DNA of 64,000 nt from Sphingobium sp. WTD-1 (lineage in GTDB: Bacteria; Pseudomonadota; Alphaproteobacteria; Sphingomonadales; Sphingomonadaceae). The notes below the pieces were generated by a model that did not search any database, was not told the origin of the DNA, and saw only the letters and a program-made list of their open reading frames with translations. Numbering within the stretch: the first letter of the stretch is position 1; every line of letters begins with the position of its first letter. A program made the translations under genes and the position numbers. Positions 1 through 7,577 of this stretch are shown piece after piece. The stretch covers positions 2,976,001 through 3,040,000 of the forward strand of contig NZ_CP119127.1 in NCBI RefSeq assembly GCF_030128825.1, read 5' to 3'.

Positions 1-50
1 CGGCATCCCCGCGCACATCCTGCGCAATTCTGTCGAAAGGACGTAATGTC

Positions 51-410
51 ATGAAGTTCGAATTTGATGCGTCGCGCAAAGCCATCCCGCAGGGCGATGT
101 CTACCTTGTGCCGATCATCGCCGTGCCGGCGGAAGCCATGGACAAGGCTGTGGCAGCGGAAAACGGCAAGTTCATCGTCACCCACTCGGAAACGGGCCAC
201 CACCATGTCGTGCTGGAACGGCCGAACGTGAAGATGTTCAGCGCCATGGATACCTTCCGCGACTTTCTGCTGATCGAGGGCGAACCGGCTACTCTGGAGC
301 ATTTGCGCGACCATCACACCCATGCCCCGCAGGAAATCCCTGCCGGCGCCTGGCTGATCCAGCGCCAACGCCAACCGTCCCCCGAAGGCTGGCAGCGCGC
401 CGCCGACTGA
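51..410 (+). CDS. Orphan element protein, His-rich
   Basis: 119-aa soluble protein of unknown function and the first complete gene of the integrated element. Two histidine clusters stand out, H45 plus H50-H52 in a GHHH stretch and H84, H88, H89, H91 in DHHTH, which would suit metal binding (inference). An AAGGA about 9 nt upstream supports this ATG. No signal peptide or membrane segment is visible. I do not recognise a family; its place in the recombination-gene run suggests a phage early gene. Confidence 0.7.
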   Translation: MKFEFDASRKAIPQGDVYLVPIIAVPAEAMDKAVAAENGKFIVTHSETGHHHVVLERPNVKMFSAMDTFRDFLLIEGEPATLEHLRDHHTHAPQEIPAGAWLIQRQRQPSPEGWQRAAD

Positions 411-420
411 CGTGACCGGA

Positions 421-439
421 CCCCGGCTTCGCGCCGGGG
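421..439. repeat. Short GC hairpin between genes
   Basis: 7-bp perfect inverted repeat (421-427 with 433-439) around a 5-nt loop, just after the first gene. No T-run follows on the plus strand, so it is not a standard intrinsic terminator. It may slow transcription or be a remnant of a repeat. Confidence 0.4.
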
Positions 440-473
440 CGAGGATGACATCAGTTCACCGATGGAGCGTCCC

Positions 474-635
474 ATGAGACACGAAATCATCACGAAGGCA
501 GCGGAACGGGGCGAACCCACTGATCCCGCCTCGTATCGCAACATGCTCAACGACCTTAACGCGAAGGGCGCTGCGAAGGCTGCCCGCGCGATCGAGGCTG
601 CCATGCAGTCCCAGATGAAGGGGCGCCGGGCATGA
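474..635 (+). CDS. 53-aa orphan element protein
   Basis: Small, charged, helix-prone protein starting MRHEIITKAAERGE. GGAG lies 6 nt before the ATG. Its stop overlaps the next start in an ATGA, so translation of the two is probably coupled. No family recognised. Confidence 0.55.
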   Translation: MRHEIITKAAERGEPTDPASYRNMLNDLNAKGAAKAARAIEAAMQSQMKGRRA

Positions 636-1009
636 TCGGCGCCACCCTCATCGACGCAACGTCGCACACCGCCCTTGAAGCCGCTGCCGAGAAGGCTGGC
701 AACTGGCTGGTGACCGCCAAGCCCGTGATCCGCGCCATGATCGCGCTGTTCGACATGGATGCGAACGAGCTGTCTGGCTGCGATCCGCGCACCTTCGACG
801 CCGCCTGGCCGCATATCGAGAAGGCCGCCAACCGCCTGCACCAGCAGATCGAGGATATCCGCGAGGAAGCCATCTGCGACCACAGCGTGAGCGGCACCAG
901 TGAAATGACCGAAGCCGAATGGGATGCGGTCGAGGAGTTCAACGATGCGCTGCGCCGGGACGTGGTTTCCGTGGCGATGGCCATCCGGATTGTGAGGATC
1001 GAAGCGTGA
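632..1009 (+). CDS. 125-aa orphan element protein
   Basis: Acidic, mostly helical soluble protein with no recognisable motif. It starts inside the stop of the preceding small gene (ATGA) and ends in a GTGA overlap with the next, so it sits in a translationally coupled string. Function unknown; probably a phage accessory protein. Confidence 0.6.
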   Translation: MIGATLIDATSHTALEAAAEKAGNWLVTAKPVIRAMIALFDMDANELSGCDPRTFDAAWPHIEKAANRLHQQIEDIREEAICDHSVSGTSEMTEAEWDAVEEFNDALRRDVVSVAMAIRIVRIEA

Positions 1010-1311
1010 CCCACTACCTCAACGGCTTCGTGCCCGAAGTCGAATGCACCACCTGCAACGGAAATGGCGAAGTGTGCGGGGTCAACCCCAACCGCCGTTC
1101 GCGCTTCGTCGGCATGGACGATCTTTCGCCTGACGATTTCACGGTCGAGTGCGCCGACTGCGCTGGCCATGGATGGCGCCCGATGACGCAGGACGAAATG
1201 GACGACGCCGCGGCCGATGCCTTTTCCGACATGTGCGAGGGTGAACCGCCGGTCAGCATGGATGAAATGCACCAGCGCGCCCACCGCGAGAAGATGGAGA
1301 GCAGGTCATGA
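1006..1311 (+). CDS. Small protein with DnaJ-like CxxCxGxG zinc motifs
   Basis: 101-aa protein starting at GTG within a GTGA overlap. It has two CxxC repeats of the DnaJ zinc-centre type, CTTCNGNG near residue 15 and CADCAGHG near residue 46, followed by an acidic C-terminal half rich in Met, Glu and Asp. The pairs probably form one zinc site. DnaJ-type cysteine-rich modules of this kind occur in small phage proteins, but the target is unknown. A longer in-frame ORF begins at 919, but the overlap style and the position of the first CxxC favour 1006. Confidence 0.6.
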   Translation: MTHYLNGFVPEVECTTCNGNGEVCGVNPNRRSRFVGMDDLSPDDFTVECADCAGHGWRPMTQDEMDDAAADAFSDMCEGEPPVSMDEMHQRAHREKMESRS

Positions 1312-1439
1312 TCAGCAAAATCCGCGCCGCCCTGACCAACCGCGACGCCCGCATCGGCCTCCACCCTCCCTATGCCGAGCTGATCGGGGCGGGGGCTGTG
1401 GTGTTCATGATGGGGTTGTTGATGGGGAGTCACATATGA
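1308..1439 (+). CDS. 43-aa single-pass membrane peptide
   Basis: Begins in an ATGA-type overlap with the preceding stop. A basic N-terminal half (MISKIRAALTNRDAR) is followed by one hydrophobic segment (residues about 24-40, rich in Gly, Val, Leu and Met). Its stop overlaps the next ATG. It could be a small inner-membrane phage protein; too short for a family call. Confidence 0.45.
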   Translation: MISKIRAALTNRDARIGLHPPYAELIGAGAVVFMMGLLMGSHI

Positions 1440-2359
1440 ACGCCGTGACCAACATCATGGCCGGGGATGGCGACGACGCTTTCCGCGCATCGGTGGTCGG
1501 AGCTTCCGAGGTCGCCGCTCTGTTCGGCCAGCATCCCTGGCTGACCGAGTTCGAGCTTTGGCACCGGAAGGCCGGCAATGTCGCCACGCCAGACTTCACT
1601 GGCAATGAGCGCGCGGAATGGGGCGTTCGCCTTGAGCCGGTCATTATCGAAGGCGCCTGCGATCGCTTTGGCTACCAGAAGATGGAAACGCCCAAGCGGC
1701 TGACGAACGAAGCCGGCCTGGGCGGCCACCCTGACCAGATGGTGATGTGCCCGCAGAGCGGGCGCGGCATCCTTGAGGTGAAGACGGCAGACTGGATCGT
1801 GGCCAAGGGCTGGGGCGATGAGCCGCCGCTGAATTATTTGCTGCAGGTCATGTCCTACATGGGGCTGGCCGGATGCGATTGGGGCGATGTCATCGTGCTG
1901 GTCGGCGGCAATGAACTGCGCCGGTTCCAGTATCAGTTCCGCCCGGTCATCTGGGCCGACATAGAGGCGCGGGTTGCAGCGTTCTGGCGCTCCATCGCTG
2001 CGGGCGATCCGCCGGCTGCAGACTATACCCGCGACCTGCCGACGATCAGCGCGCTCTATCCCGAGGACAACGGCGACCTGATCGACCTGCGGACGGACAA
2101 TCTGGCTGTGGACGCTGCAGACCGCTGGCTGACCGGCAAGGCGCTGGAGAAGCAGGGCAAGGCGCAGGCCGATGCGGCGCAGGCTGAACTGCTCGACAAG
2201 CTGGGCACCGCTGGCGTGGCGCTGCTCGATGGGATGACCGTCAAATGCCCGACCACGAAGGCCCAGCCGGATCGCGAAATCACTGCCGACGACATCGGCA
2301 CAATTATCAAGGGGCGCAAATCTTACCGGCGCTTCAGCATCGTGGAGAAGCGCGGATGA
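1436..2359 (+). CDS. YqaJ-type viral recombinase (exonuclease)
   Basis: 307-aa PD-(D/E)XK nuclease of the YqaJ/lambda-exonuclease superfamily, expected to resect double-stranded DNA ends and hand single strands to the annealing protein encoded just downstream. Visible nuclease core: GASEVAALFG at residues 22-31, E67, D100 in GGHPDQ, the E114-V-K116 pair in GILEVKT, and Q137 in LLQVMSYM. The C-terminal third is a helical Ala/Gln/Lys-rich region. The ATG at 1436 overlaps the previous stop. Exonuclease plus RecT within one operon is the classic phage recombination pair. Confidence 0.85.
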   Translation: MNAVTNIMAGDGDDAFRASVVGASEVAALFGQHPWLTEFELWHRKAGNVATPDFTGNERAEWGVRLEPVIIEGACDRFGYQKMETPKRLTNEAGLGGHPDQMVMCPQSGRGILEVKTADWIVAKGWGDEPPLNYLLQVMSYMGLAGCDWGDVIVLVGGNELRRFQYQFRPVIWADIEARVAAFWRSIAAGDPPAADYTRDLPTISALYPEDNGDLIDLRTDNLAVDAADRWLTGKALEKQGKAQADAAQAELLDKLGTAGVALLDGMTVKCPTTKAQPDREITADDIGTIIKGRKSYRRFSIVEKRG

Positions 2360-2574
2360 GGCTCGCAGACACCTTTTATCTCGTCTGGAATCCAGAAGGG
2401 ATGAACCCCCGTGTCCGTCACGACACTTTCGGACGAGCAGCGGAAGAGGCCAAGCGTCTAGCTGTGGCTAACCCCGGCAAAGAGTTCTTCGTCATGCAGG
2501 CTCACCGTCGCGTGACCATCCACAATCCGCTGGTGATCGAGGACTTCGATACCAGCCTAGAAGTTCCGTTCTAA
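2356..2574 (+). CDS. 72-aa orphan protein between YqaJ and RecT genes
   Basis: Starts in an ATGA overlap with the YqaJ stop and ends 11 nt before the RecT start. It reads MRLADTFYLVWNPEG at the N-terminus and has an alpha/beta pattern without known motif. Its position between the two recombination genes suggests a role in, or co-expression with, that pathway (inference). Confidence 0.55.
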   Translation: MRLADTFYLVWNPEGMNPRVRHDTFGRAAEEAKRLAVANPGKEFFVMQAHRRVTIHNPLVIEDFDTSLEVPF

Positions 2575-2585
2575 GGAGAAATTGA

Positions 2586-3704
2586 TTGGCAACCCAGCTT
2601 CAGGAGCGCCGGGCCGACCCGGCAGTAGCGTTGCGGCAAAGCCTGGCGCAGATGAGCGACCAGCTCAAGATGGCGCTGCCGGCGCATATTGCGGTCGACA
2701 AGTTCCAGCGCGTCACCATGACGGCGATCCAGAGCAACCCAGATCTGCTCAACGCTGATCGCCGCTCGCTGTTCGGCGCCGTGGTCAAGGCGGCCCAGGA
2801 CGGCCTTCTTCCGGACGGTCGCGAAGGTGCGCTGGTGATCTTCAACACGAAGAATCGGCAATCGGGCGGGTGGGACAAGAAGGTCCAGTGGATGCCCATG
2901 ATTGCCGGCGTCCTCAAGAAGATCCGGCAGTCGGGCGAGATTGCCAGCGTCGATGTCCATGTCGTTCATGAGCATGACAAATTCACCTATCGGCCCGGCC
3001 TCGATGCTGTCCCGGTGTTCGAGCCTGACTGGTTCGCCGATCGCGGCAATCCCATCGGCGCCTATGCGATCGCCACCCTCAAGAGCGGCGAGGTCGTCCC
3101 GCCCGAAATCATGAACGTCGCCCAGATCGAGGCGGTGCGGAAGGTTTCGCGCGCTTCCGACAAGGGGCCGTGGGTGGACTGGTGGGGAGAAATGGCGCGC
3201 AAGACCGTCATGCGGCGCTTCGCCAAGCGGCTGCCGAGTTCCACCGACATCGAAGCCGAGTTCGAGCGCGATGACACGATGGTCGCCAAGTCGGCGGCGC
3301 TTGCCATGGCCGCCGAGGGCGAGATTGCGCAGATCGAAACCGAGCAGCCCGCCGGCCGCCTCGATGCCCTGGAGCATCAGATCCAGTCGGAGCAGGCCGC
3401 GGATGGCGGCGAAGGCCCGGACGACAACGAGCGCGGCGAACGCCTGACGCTGGATCAGGCCATGGCGGAAATCGACCAGTGCGGCACGGTGATCGATGTG
3501 GACACCAAGCTGGAATCGCTGCTCCCCGATCTGTCGGAGGCTGATGGCGATGACCTGTTCGTCCATGCCGGCGTGCGCAAGACCGAGCTGGGGCCGGCAA
3601 GTGACCGAATGCACCCACCCGCGCAGCAAGGGCGCCAAGCGGTGCAAGCCCTGTTCGGCGAAGCACATGGCAACCGACCCGGAAATCCAGCGCCGGCGGC
3701 GTGA
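2586..3704 (+). CDS. recT: RecT-family single-strand annealing protein
   Basis: 372-aa phage recombinase that binds single-stranded DNA and promotes annealing of complementary strands. The N-terminal 240 residues carry the RecT pattern: an early helical part ending SNPDLLNADRRSLFGAV, then KAAQDGLLPDGREGALV, WMPMIAGVLKK, GAYAIATLKSGE and a basic MARKTVMRRFAKRLP. TTG is used as start, with AAGGAG at 2573-2578, 7 nt upstream. The acidic, low-complexity C-terminal third is poorly conserved in this family. The last 104 nt overlap, in another frame, a downstream gene whose reading frame looks more protein-like there. Confidence 0.85.
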   Translation: MATQLQERRADPAVALRQSLAQMSDQLKMALPAHIAVDKFQRVTMTAIQSNPDLLNADRRSLFGAVVKAAQDGLLPDGREGALVIFNTKNRQSGGWDKKVQWMPMIAGVLKKIRQSGEIASVDVHVVHEHDKFTYRPGLDAVPVFEPDWFADRGNPIGAYAIATLKSGEVVPPEIMNVAQIEAVRKVSRASDKGPWVDWWGEMARKTVMRRFAKRLPSSTDIEAEFERDDTMVAKSAALAMAAEGEIAQIETEQPAGRLDALEHQIQSEQAADGGEGPDDNERGERLTLDQAMAEIDQCGTVIDVDTKLESLLPDLSEADGDDLFVHAGVRKTELGPASDRMHPPAQQGRQAVQALFGEAHGNRPGNPAPAA

Positions 3705-4059
3705 GGGAATCCAGCGCTATCATCAGAAGCCCGGCGTGAAGCTCGAATATCGCGAGCGGATGCGCAAGGCTTTGGCGGCGAGCATGGCTGATCCCGAGCA
3801 GTTGGAGCGGCGGCGCGAACATGGCCGCTGGCTCCGCGCCAACGTGCTGACCCGGCCCGATGTGGTGGCCAAGACCGTTTCGCCCGAAGTGAACGCCAAG
3901 CGCGCCGCGTCCCTGTCTGCCACCCGGATGCGAGACATCCCGGCAGCCATGCGCGACGAATACCGGCGCCTGGTGGTGACCAAGAAGGTGCCTGCCGCCG
4001 AAGCGAAGGCGATCATTCTCGACCAGTGGAAGAAGCAAATCGCCGCACGCGCGGCCTAG
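3601..4059 (+). CDS. Basic protein with short N-terminal Cys pair
   Basis: 152-aa protein starting at GTG inside the recT gene, out of frame. The GTG start keeps a CTHPRSKGAKRCKPC segment (residues 4-18) that looks like a small zinc knuckle; an internal ATG at 3667 would lose it. The rest is strongly basic and helical (RRRREGIQRYHQ, RRREHGRW) and is probably nucleic-acid binding. Function unknown. The start is the main uncertainty. Confidence 0.6.
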   Translation: MTECTHPRSKGAKRCKPCSAKHMATDPEIQRRRREGIQRYHQKPGVKLEYRERMRKALAASMADPEQLERRREHGRWLRANVLTRPDVVAKTVSPEVNAKRAASLSATRMRDIPAAMRDEYRRLVVTKKVPAAEAKAIILDQWKKQIAARAA

Positions 4060-4071
4060 AGGAGAACAAGC

Positions 4072-4392
4072 ATGTTCGGACTTATGAGCGTGAAGAAGCA
4101 CAAGGCGGTGGTGGACGATATCACGGCTGACCGCGATGCGATCCACAAGAGCTATGGCGCCAAGCATGATGCTTTGCTGGAGGCGCGTGACGAACTCCGC
4201 TTTCAGAAAGGGCAGGTGGCAACGCTTTCCCGCCGGAAAGATGAGGAAACCGTTCGCGCTGACCTGGCCGAACAGCGCGTCAATTCGCTGCTGGACGAAC
4301 TGGCCAACTGGCGCGCCAACGGCCAGCTTCGCGACCCCAAGACCGGTCGGCTGATCCCGCGCGCGAAGACCGCCGATCCGGCCGCCGCCTAA
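4072..4392 (+). CDS. 106-aa coiled-coil protein
   Basis: Preceded by a good GAGGAGAA site. Nearly the whole protein (residues about 8-85) is a heptad-like Leu/Ala/Glu/Arg helix, ending in a GRLIPRAK basic tail. It probably oligomerises; role unknown. Confidence 0.6.
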   Translation: MFGLMSVKKHKAVVDDITADRDAIHKSYGAKHDALLEARDELRFQKGQVATLSRRKDEETVRADLAEQRVNSLLDELANWRANGQLRDPKTGRLIPRAKTADPAAA

Positions 4393-4442
4393 CCATTTCC
4401 AAGGGACTGGCCGGTGCCCAACAAGCCCGGCCAGAGTTTTCG

Positions 4443-4712
4443 ATGAGCATCGAACTGACATGCTACGGAACCGAGGACTGCGAGCCGTGGGGCGTGTTCG
4501 CTCATGGCCACGTAGATCCGGCGCTGATCACGGTCGAAGCGATCAACGTCGCTCTCGATGCCGGCGGATTTGAGACGATCGACCATGCCGATATCGAGCA
4601 TCTTTGGATGGCGCGCGACGAAGAAGATGCTGGCGAAGACGGCATGTTTCCGTGGCACTGGTGCCAGGCCGACACCGAAGGCGCAGTGGCCATCACCGGT
4701 ATCAAGTTCTGA
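4443..4712 (+). CDS. 89-aa acidic orphan protein
   Basis: Acidic protein (MSIELTCYGTEDCEPWGVFAHGHV at the N-terminus, HLWMARDEED in the middle) with several Trp, His and Cys residues. Its stop shares a base with the next ATG. No family recognised; it belongs to the element's string of short genes. Confidence 0.55.
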   Translation: MSIELTCYGTEDCEPWGVFAHGHVDPALITVEAINVALDAGGFETIDHADIEHLWMARDEEDAGEDGMFPWHWCQADTEGAVAITGIKF

Positions 4713-4825
4713 TGACCCCGCGCCCCCGCCACCCTCAACCCCGCCCGCGCCCAATCCAGCGCACCACGAAGAAGCCCGGCGAGTGGGTTCAGACCCGCGA
4801 CGGCTTTGTGAGGATCGAAGCATGA
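4712..4825 (+). CDS. 37-aa basic peptide
   Basis: Pro/Arg-rich short frame starting MTPRPRHPQPRPRP, wedged between two genes with a TGATG junction on the left and an ATGA junction on the right. That spacing is the main support for it being translated; it may act only as a coupling ORF. Confidence 0.35.
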   Translation: MTPRPRHPQPRPRPIQRTTKKPGEWVQTRDGFVRIEA

Positions 4826-5316
4826 CCCAGGAAAACACCGCGCTGCTGGAGGCGCTGGATACTCGCCTATGGTGCCTGCATCATATCGGACCAGATGAAG
4901 TCCACCCTGCGCCAGACTTCGACACGGCGTGGAAGTGGGCCGAATGGGGCAACAAGACGTTCGCTCAACATGCAGACATCAGCCGGTTTGTCGTTGCAGT
5001 GTGGCCGCATGCTCCAGAAGCGCACGCTGCCGATCTTCCCAAGAGCGTCGCGGAGTGGACCCTGCCGGCGACCAGCCCCACGGATAGCTTGACGGCTGAT
5101 GCGGCGGCGGTGCGGGAGGCGGATTTCATTGCGGCCGATCCGGTGATGAGCGCAGATGATTGCAACGAGGACGGTGACCCTCTGTGGTATGCCGAAGTGC
5201 AAGACATCGGCGGGTGGAGCGTCATAGCCACAGTCTGGGGCGCATCAGCGGAACAAGCTACATCGCGAGCAAATGCGATCGTCGCCGCCCTCGCCGGATC
5301 GGAGGGCGGGCGATGA
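4822..5316 (+). CDS. 164-aa orphan element protein
   Basis: Starts in the ATGA of the preceding peptide. Soluble, Trp-rich protein; the C-terminal part (WYAEVQDIGGWSVIATVWG, then SRANAIVAAL) resembles phage proteins that track residues at risk of being spread over repeats, but I cannot assign a family. Ends in an ATGA overlap with the next gene. Confidence 0.55.
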   Translation: MTQENTALLEALDTRLWCLHHIGPDEVHPAPDFDTAWKWAEWGNKTFAQHADISRFVVAVWPHAPEAHAADLPKSVAEWTLPATSPTDSLTADAAAVREADFIAADPVMSADDCNEDGDPLWYAEVQDIGGWSVIATVWGASAEQATSRANAIVAALAGSEGGR

Positions 5317-5855
5317 GAGACCGTCTGGAAACCCTGAAGGCCGCGATCAAAGCGCATGGCGAAGCGGTTGTGTCCATCATTCCGAACCATAACCCTTGCG
5401 GCGTGGTCCATGCTGACGCCGATCAGTGGGATATGCTGGTATCTGCTGGCGACGCTGAGAAGCGGGCACGCGCCGATCTGATGCCGACTGAGCAGGATGC
5501 CATTGATCTGATGCATCAAGCGCACCTCCGGCTTCGTGAGCTTGGTTGGCGGGAGGCGATCTATTGCCCGAAGGACGGCACCGAGTTCGACGCTATTGAG
5601 GCTGGCAGCACCGGCATTCAACGCGCGCACTATCTCGGGACTTGGCCGACTGGTGGCTGGATGGTCGCCAGCGATGGTGATCTGTGGCCTTCGCATCCGT
5701 GCCTGTATCGCCCGACTGCGGCTGAACTAGCGGCCAAGGAAGAGCGCGCCAAGCGGTTCCAGCAGCTCGCCAACGACAACCGCCCCCGGACCATCTTCTC
5801 CGATGATGTCGATCCGGCTGCGAGGGAGGAGGCGGGGCATGACGCTCTACGTTGA
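5313..5855 (+). CDS. 180-aa orphan element protein
   Basis: ATGA overlap with the previous gene. Contains a central Trp/Tyr/Cys-rich segment (ELGWREAIYCPKDGTEFD and YLGTWPTGGWMVASDGDLWP), which resembles small phage proteins of unknown role, and a charged helical C-terminus. No enzymatic motif seen. Confidence 0.55.
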   Translation: MRDRLETLKAAIKAHGEAVVSIIPNHNPCGVVHADADQWDMLVSAGDAEKRARADLMPTEQDAIDLMHQAHLRLRELGWREAIYCPKDGTEFDAIEAGSTGIQRAHYLGTWPTGGWMVASDGDLWPSHPCLYRPTAAELAAKEERAKRFQQLANDNRPRTIFSDDVDPAAREEAGHDALR

Positions 5856-6048
5856 GGATTACGAGATCGGCCAGCGTTGCCCGCTAACTGCGGCCGACAA
5901 CGAGGCGGATCAATGCGGTGGCGTCCTTATGCTGAGCGCGGCCGTCGATTGTTCCTGTCATATCGCCGCCCCTTGCGCGGGCTGCACGGAAGCGCCGCTG
6001 GTCTGCACGGTCTGTGGCTGGGAAGCAGAGGATTTGGACCATGACTGA
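5839..6048 (+). CDS. 69-aa Cys-rich zinc-binding-like protein
   Basis: Overlaps the preceding gene by 17 nt. Seven cysteines are packed into the middle and C-terminal part: a CSCHIAAPCAGC segment followed by CTVCGWE. This suggests one or two zinc ribbons. Phages often encode tiny zinc proteins that bind host enzymes; that role here is only a guess. Confidence 0.5.
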   Translation: MTLYVEDYEIGQRCPLTAADNEADQCGGVLMLSAAVDCSCHIAAPCAGCTEAPLVCTVCGWEAEDLDHD

Positions 6049-6481
6049 TCGCGATACCCTGCTGGCTTTGGCGGAGCGGGTGGAGGGGCTTCCTGCTGAA
6101 TGGTGCGTGGACTACCGATCAGCTGGCAAGGAAATTCACCGCTCCATCTTTGGCGCGCCAGAAGTGGCCGAGCATTCCGGTTATGGATGGCGTGAGGATG
6201 ACAGCGGATGGTGGATGCTGACCGGCGAGGATGGACGCATCCCCCCGCAGCGCATCGACCCCGCCAAGTGGCTGACCTCGATCGACACGGCCATGACGCT
6301 GCTTCCAGAAAAATGGAAGCTGCGTGGGATGCAGTTCTCTGCCCCGTGCGCCGACGACCGCAAGTGGCATCTGAACTTGCACGGAGGCCGGGAAGGGCAG
6401 GACAGGTTTGTCGGCCGTGGCGCCACGCCTGCGTTGGCCATGACCGCCGCAGCCCTGCGCGCGCGGGCGGGAGGTTTGTGA
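6041..6481 (+). CDS. 146-aa orphan element protein
   Basis: Begins MTDRDTLLALAERVEG, overlapping the preceding gene by 8 nt. It contains WHLNLHGGREGQDRFVGRG followed by TPALAMTAAALRAR, the typical end of phage proteins that begin with a short helix and finish with an A-rich helix. Function unknown. Its stop shares one base with the next ATG. Confidence 0.55.
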   Translation: MTDRDTLLALAERVEGLPAEWCVDYRSAGKEIHRSIFGAPEVAEHSGYGWREDDSGWWMLTGEDGRIPPQRIDPAKWLTSIDTAMTLLPEKWKLRGMQFSAPCADDRKWHLNLHGGREGQDRFVGRGATPALAMTAAALRARAGGL

Positions 6482-6618
6482 TGGCGATCGATCTGCACCG
6501 GACGGCCAAGATCGAGGCGGTTGAACGCCAACGCTGCATTCCGTGGCAGCATTTCAGCATGACCCGCGCCGGCCGCATGTCGTGGGCAAATTGGTTTCGG
6601 AAAGGACGCCGCACATGA
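6481..6618 (+). CDS. 45-aa basic peptide
   Basis: Small basic frame MAIDLHRTAKIEAVERQ, overlapping by one base on the left and four on the right. Plausible because of this packing; no function can be suggested. Confidence 0.4.
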   Translation: MAIDLHRTAKIEAVERQRCIPWQHFSMTRAGRMSWANWFRKGRRT

Positions 6619-7136
6619 CTGACATCATCCAGGAACTGCGCGGGCTGATCGCGAAGGCGACGCCGGGGCCGTATCTGATACGCACGCTCGAAAACTTCGG
6701 CTTCAATGTTGTCCATTATCAAGATGGAGACAAGTTCAACATCGTGCGGGTCGGGAAGTGCGCTGACGAAGCAAACGCCGACCTCATCGTTGCCGCCATC
6801 AACCACCTCCCGGCCCTGCTGGATCGGTTGGAGGCGGCTGAGGCCGACAACGCGAAAATCCGCAAGATGCTGGTGCCGCAATGGTTCTATGCCGACGGCT
6901 ATAGCAGCGAGGACTGCTGCGACAGCCCGGCCGAGGCGCTGTGCGAATTTGATCTGGAGCCTGGGAAACATATCAGGCAGGTGGATTGCGCTGGCCCAAT
7001 GCCGTCAATCTGGTGCGTTGTTCACGTCCTGACCGATGAGGAGAAGGACGCGCTAGACACCGATGACGACGAAATCATCACCGAATTTGCCAGCAAGGAG
7101 GAGGCAGAGGCCGCCATCCGGGAGGTGAAGCCGTGA
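6615..7136 (+). CDS. 173-aa orphan element protein
   Basis: ATGA overlap start. The N-terminal half follows the pattern of phage proteins reading LRGLIAKATPGPY then ADLIVAAINHLPALLDRLEAAE, a family often annotated only as ead/Ea22-like. The C-terminal half is acidic with several Cys (EDCCDSPAEALCEFD). No catalytic motif. Ends in a GTGA overlap. Confidence 0.55.
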   Translation: MTDIIQELRGLIAKATPGPYLIRTLENFGFNVVHYQDGDKFNIVRVGKCADEANADLIVAAINHLPALLDRLEAAEADNAKIRKMLVPQWFYADGYSSEDCCDSPAEALCEFDLEPGKHIRQVDCAGPMPSIWCVVHVLTDEEKDALDTDDDEIITEFASKEEAEAAIREVKP

Positions 7137-7402
7137 GCGAGATGATCGAACGTGTGGCCAAAGCCATCTACGAGGAGGACGACCCGTGGCATAAGGCGTG
7201 GCCTTGGCCTGACCTGAACGAAAAGCAGGGAACGGCAGATGCGTATCGACGGATCGCCGCCGCAGCCATCAAGGCTATGCGCGAGCCGACTTTTCCTATG
7301 GTCAAGGCCATGTTCAACACCAAGGACGACGGCGGCGGCAGTCTGCATGAGCGCAAGTGGCAGTCCGCCATCGACGCCGCTCTTGTGGGGGAGGTGGGGT
7401 AG
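7133..7402 (+). CDS. 89-aa orphan element protein
   Basis: GTG start in a GTGA overlap. Pattern MIERVAKAIYEEDDPWHKAWPW then YRRIAAAAIKAMREPT is common in small alphaproteobacterial phage proteins of unknown role. No motif beyond this. Confidence 0.5.
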   Translation: MSEMIERVAKAIYEEDDPWHKAWPWPDLNEKQGTADAYRRIAAAAIKAMREPTFPMVKAMFNTKDDGGGSLHERKWQSAIDAALVGEVG

Positions 7403-7403
7403 A

Positions 7404-7577
7404 ATGGGGAAGGTTGCGCGCTTCACCAAAGCCGACATAAAGCGCGCCGCGTCGGGCATGGCGGCGGCGGGCTTCCGTAATATGCGGGTCGAGATAGACC
7501 CCAATGGCAAAATCGTCATCCTGACCGAGCAGCCGAATCAGCGCAGGGATGGCGAAGGATGGGAAGACCTAGAGTGA
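7404..7577 (+). CDS. 57-aa small protein preceding integrase
   Basis: Basic N-terminus (MGKVARFTKADIKRAASGM) then a short beta-hairpin-like VEIDPNGKIVIL. It lies directly before the integrase and overlaps its start. An excisionase/recombination directionality role is possible from position and size, but no MerR-like helix-turn-helix is evident. Confidence 0.5.
   Translation: MGKVARFTKADIKRAASGMAAAGFRNMRVEIDPNGKIVILTEQPNQRRDGEGWEDLE

Noticed and set aside
421..439. Terminator after the first element gene
   Set aside because: Stem is real but there is no T-run, and the next gene follows closely on the same strand.
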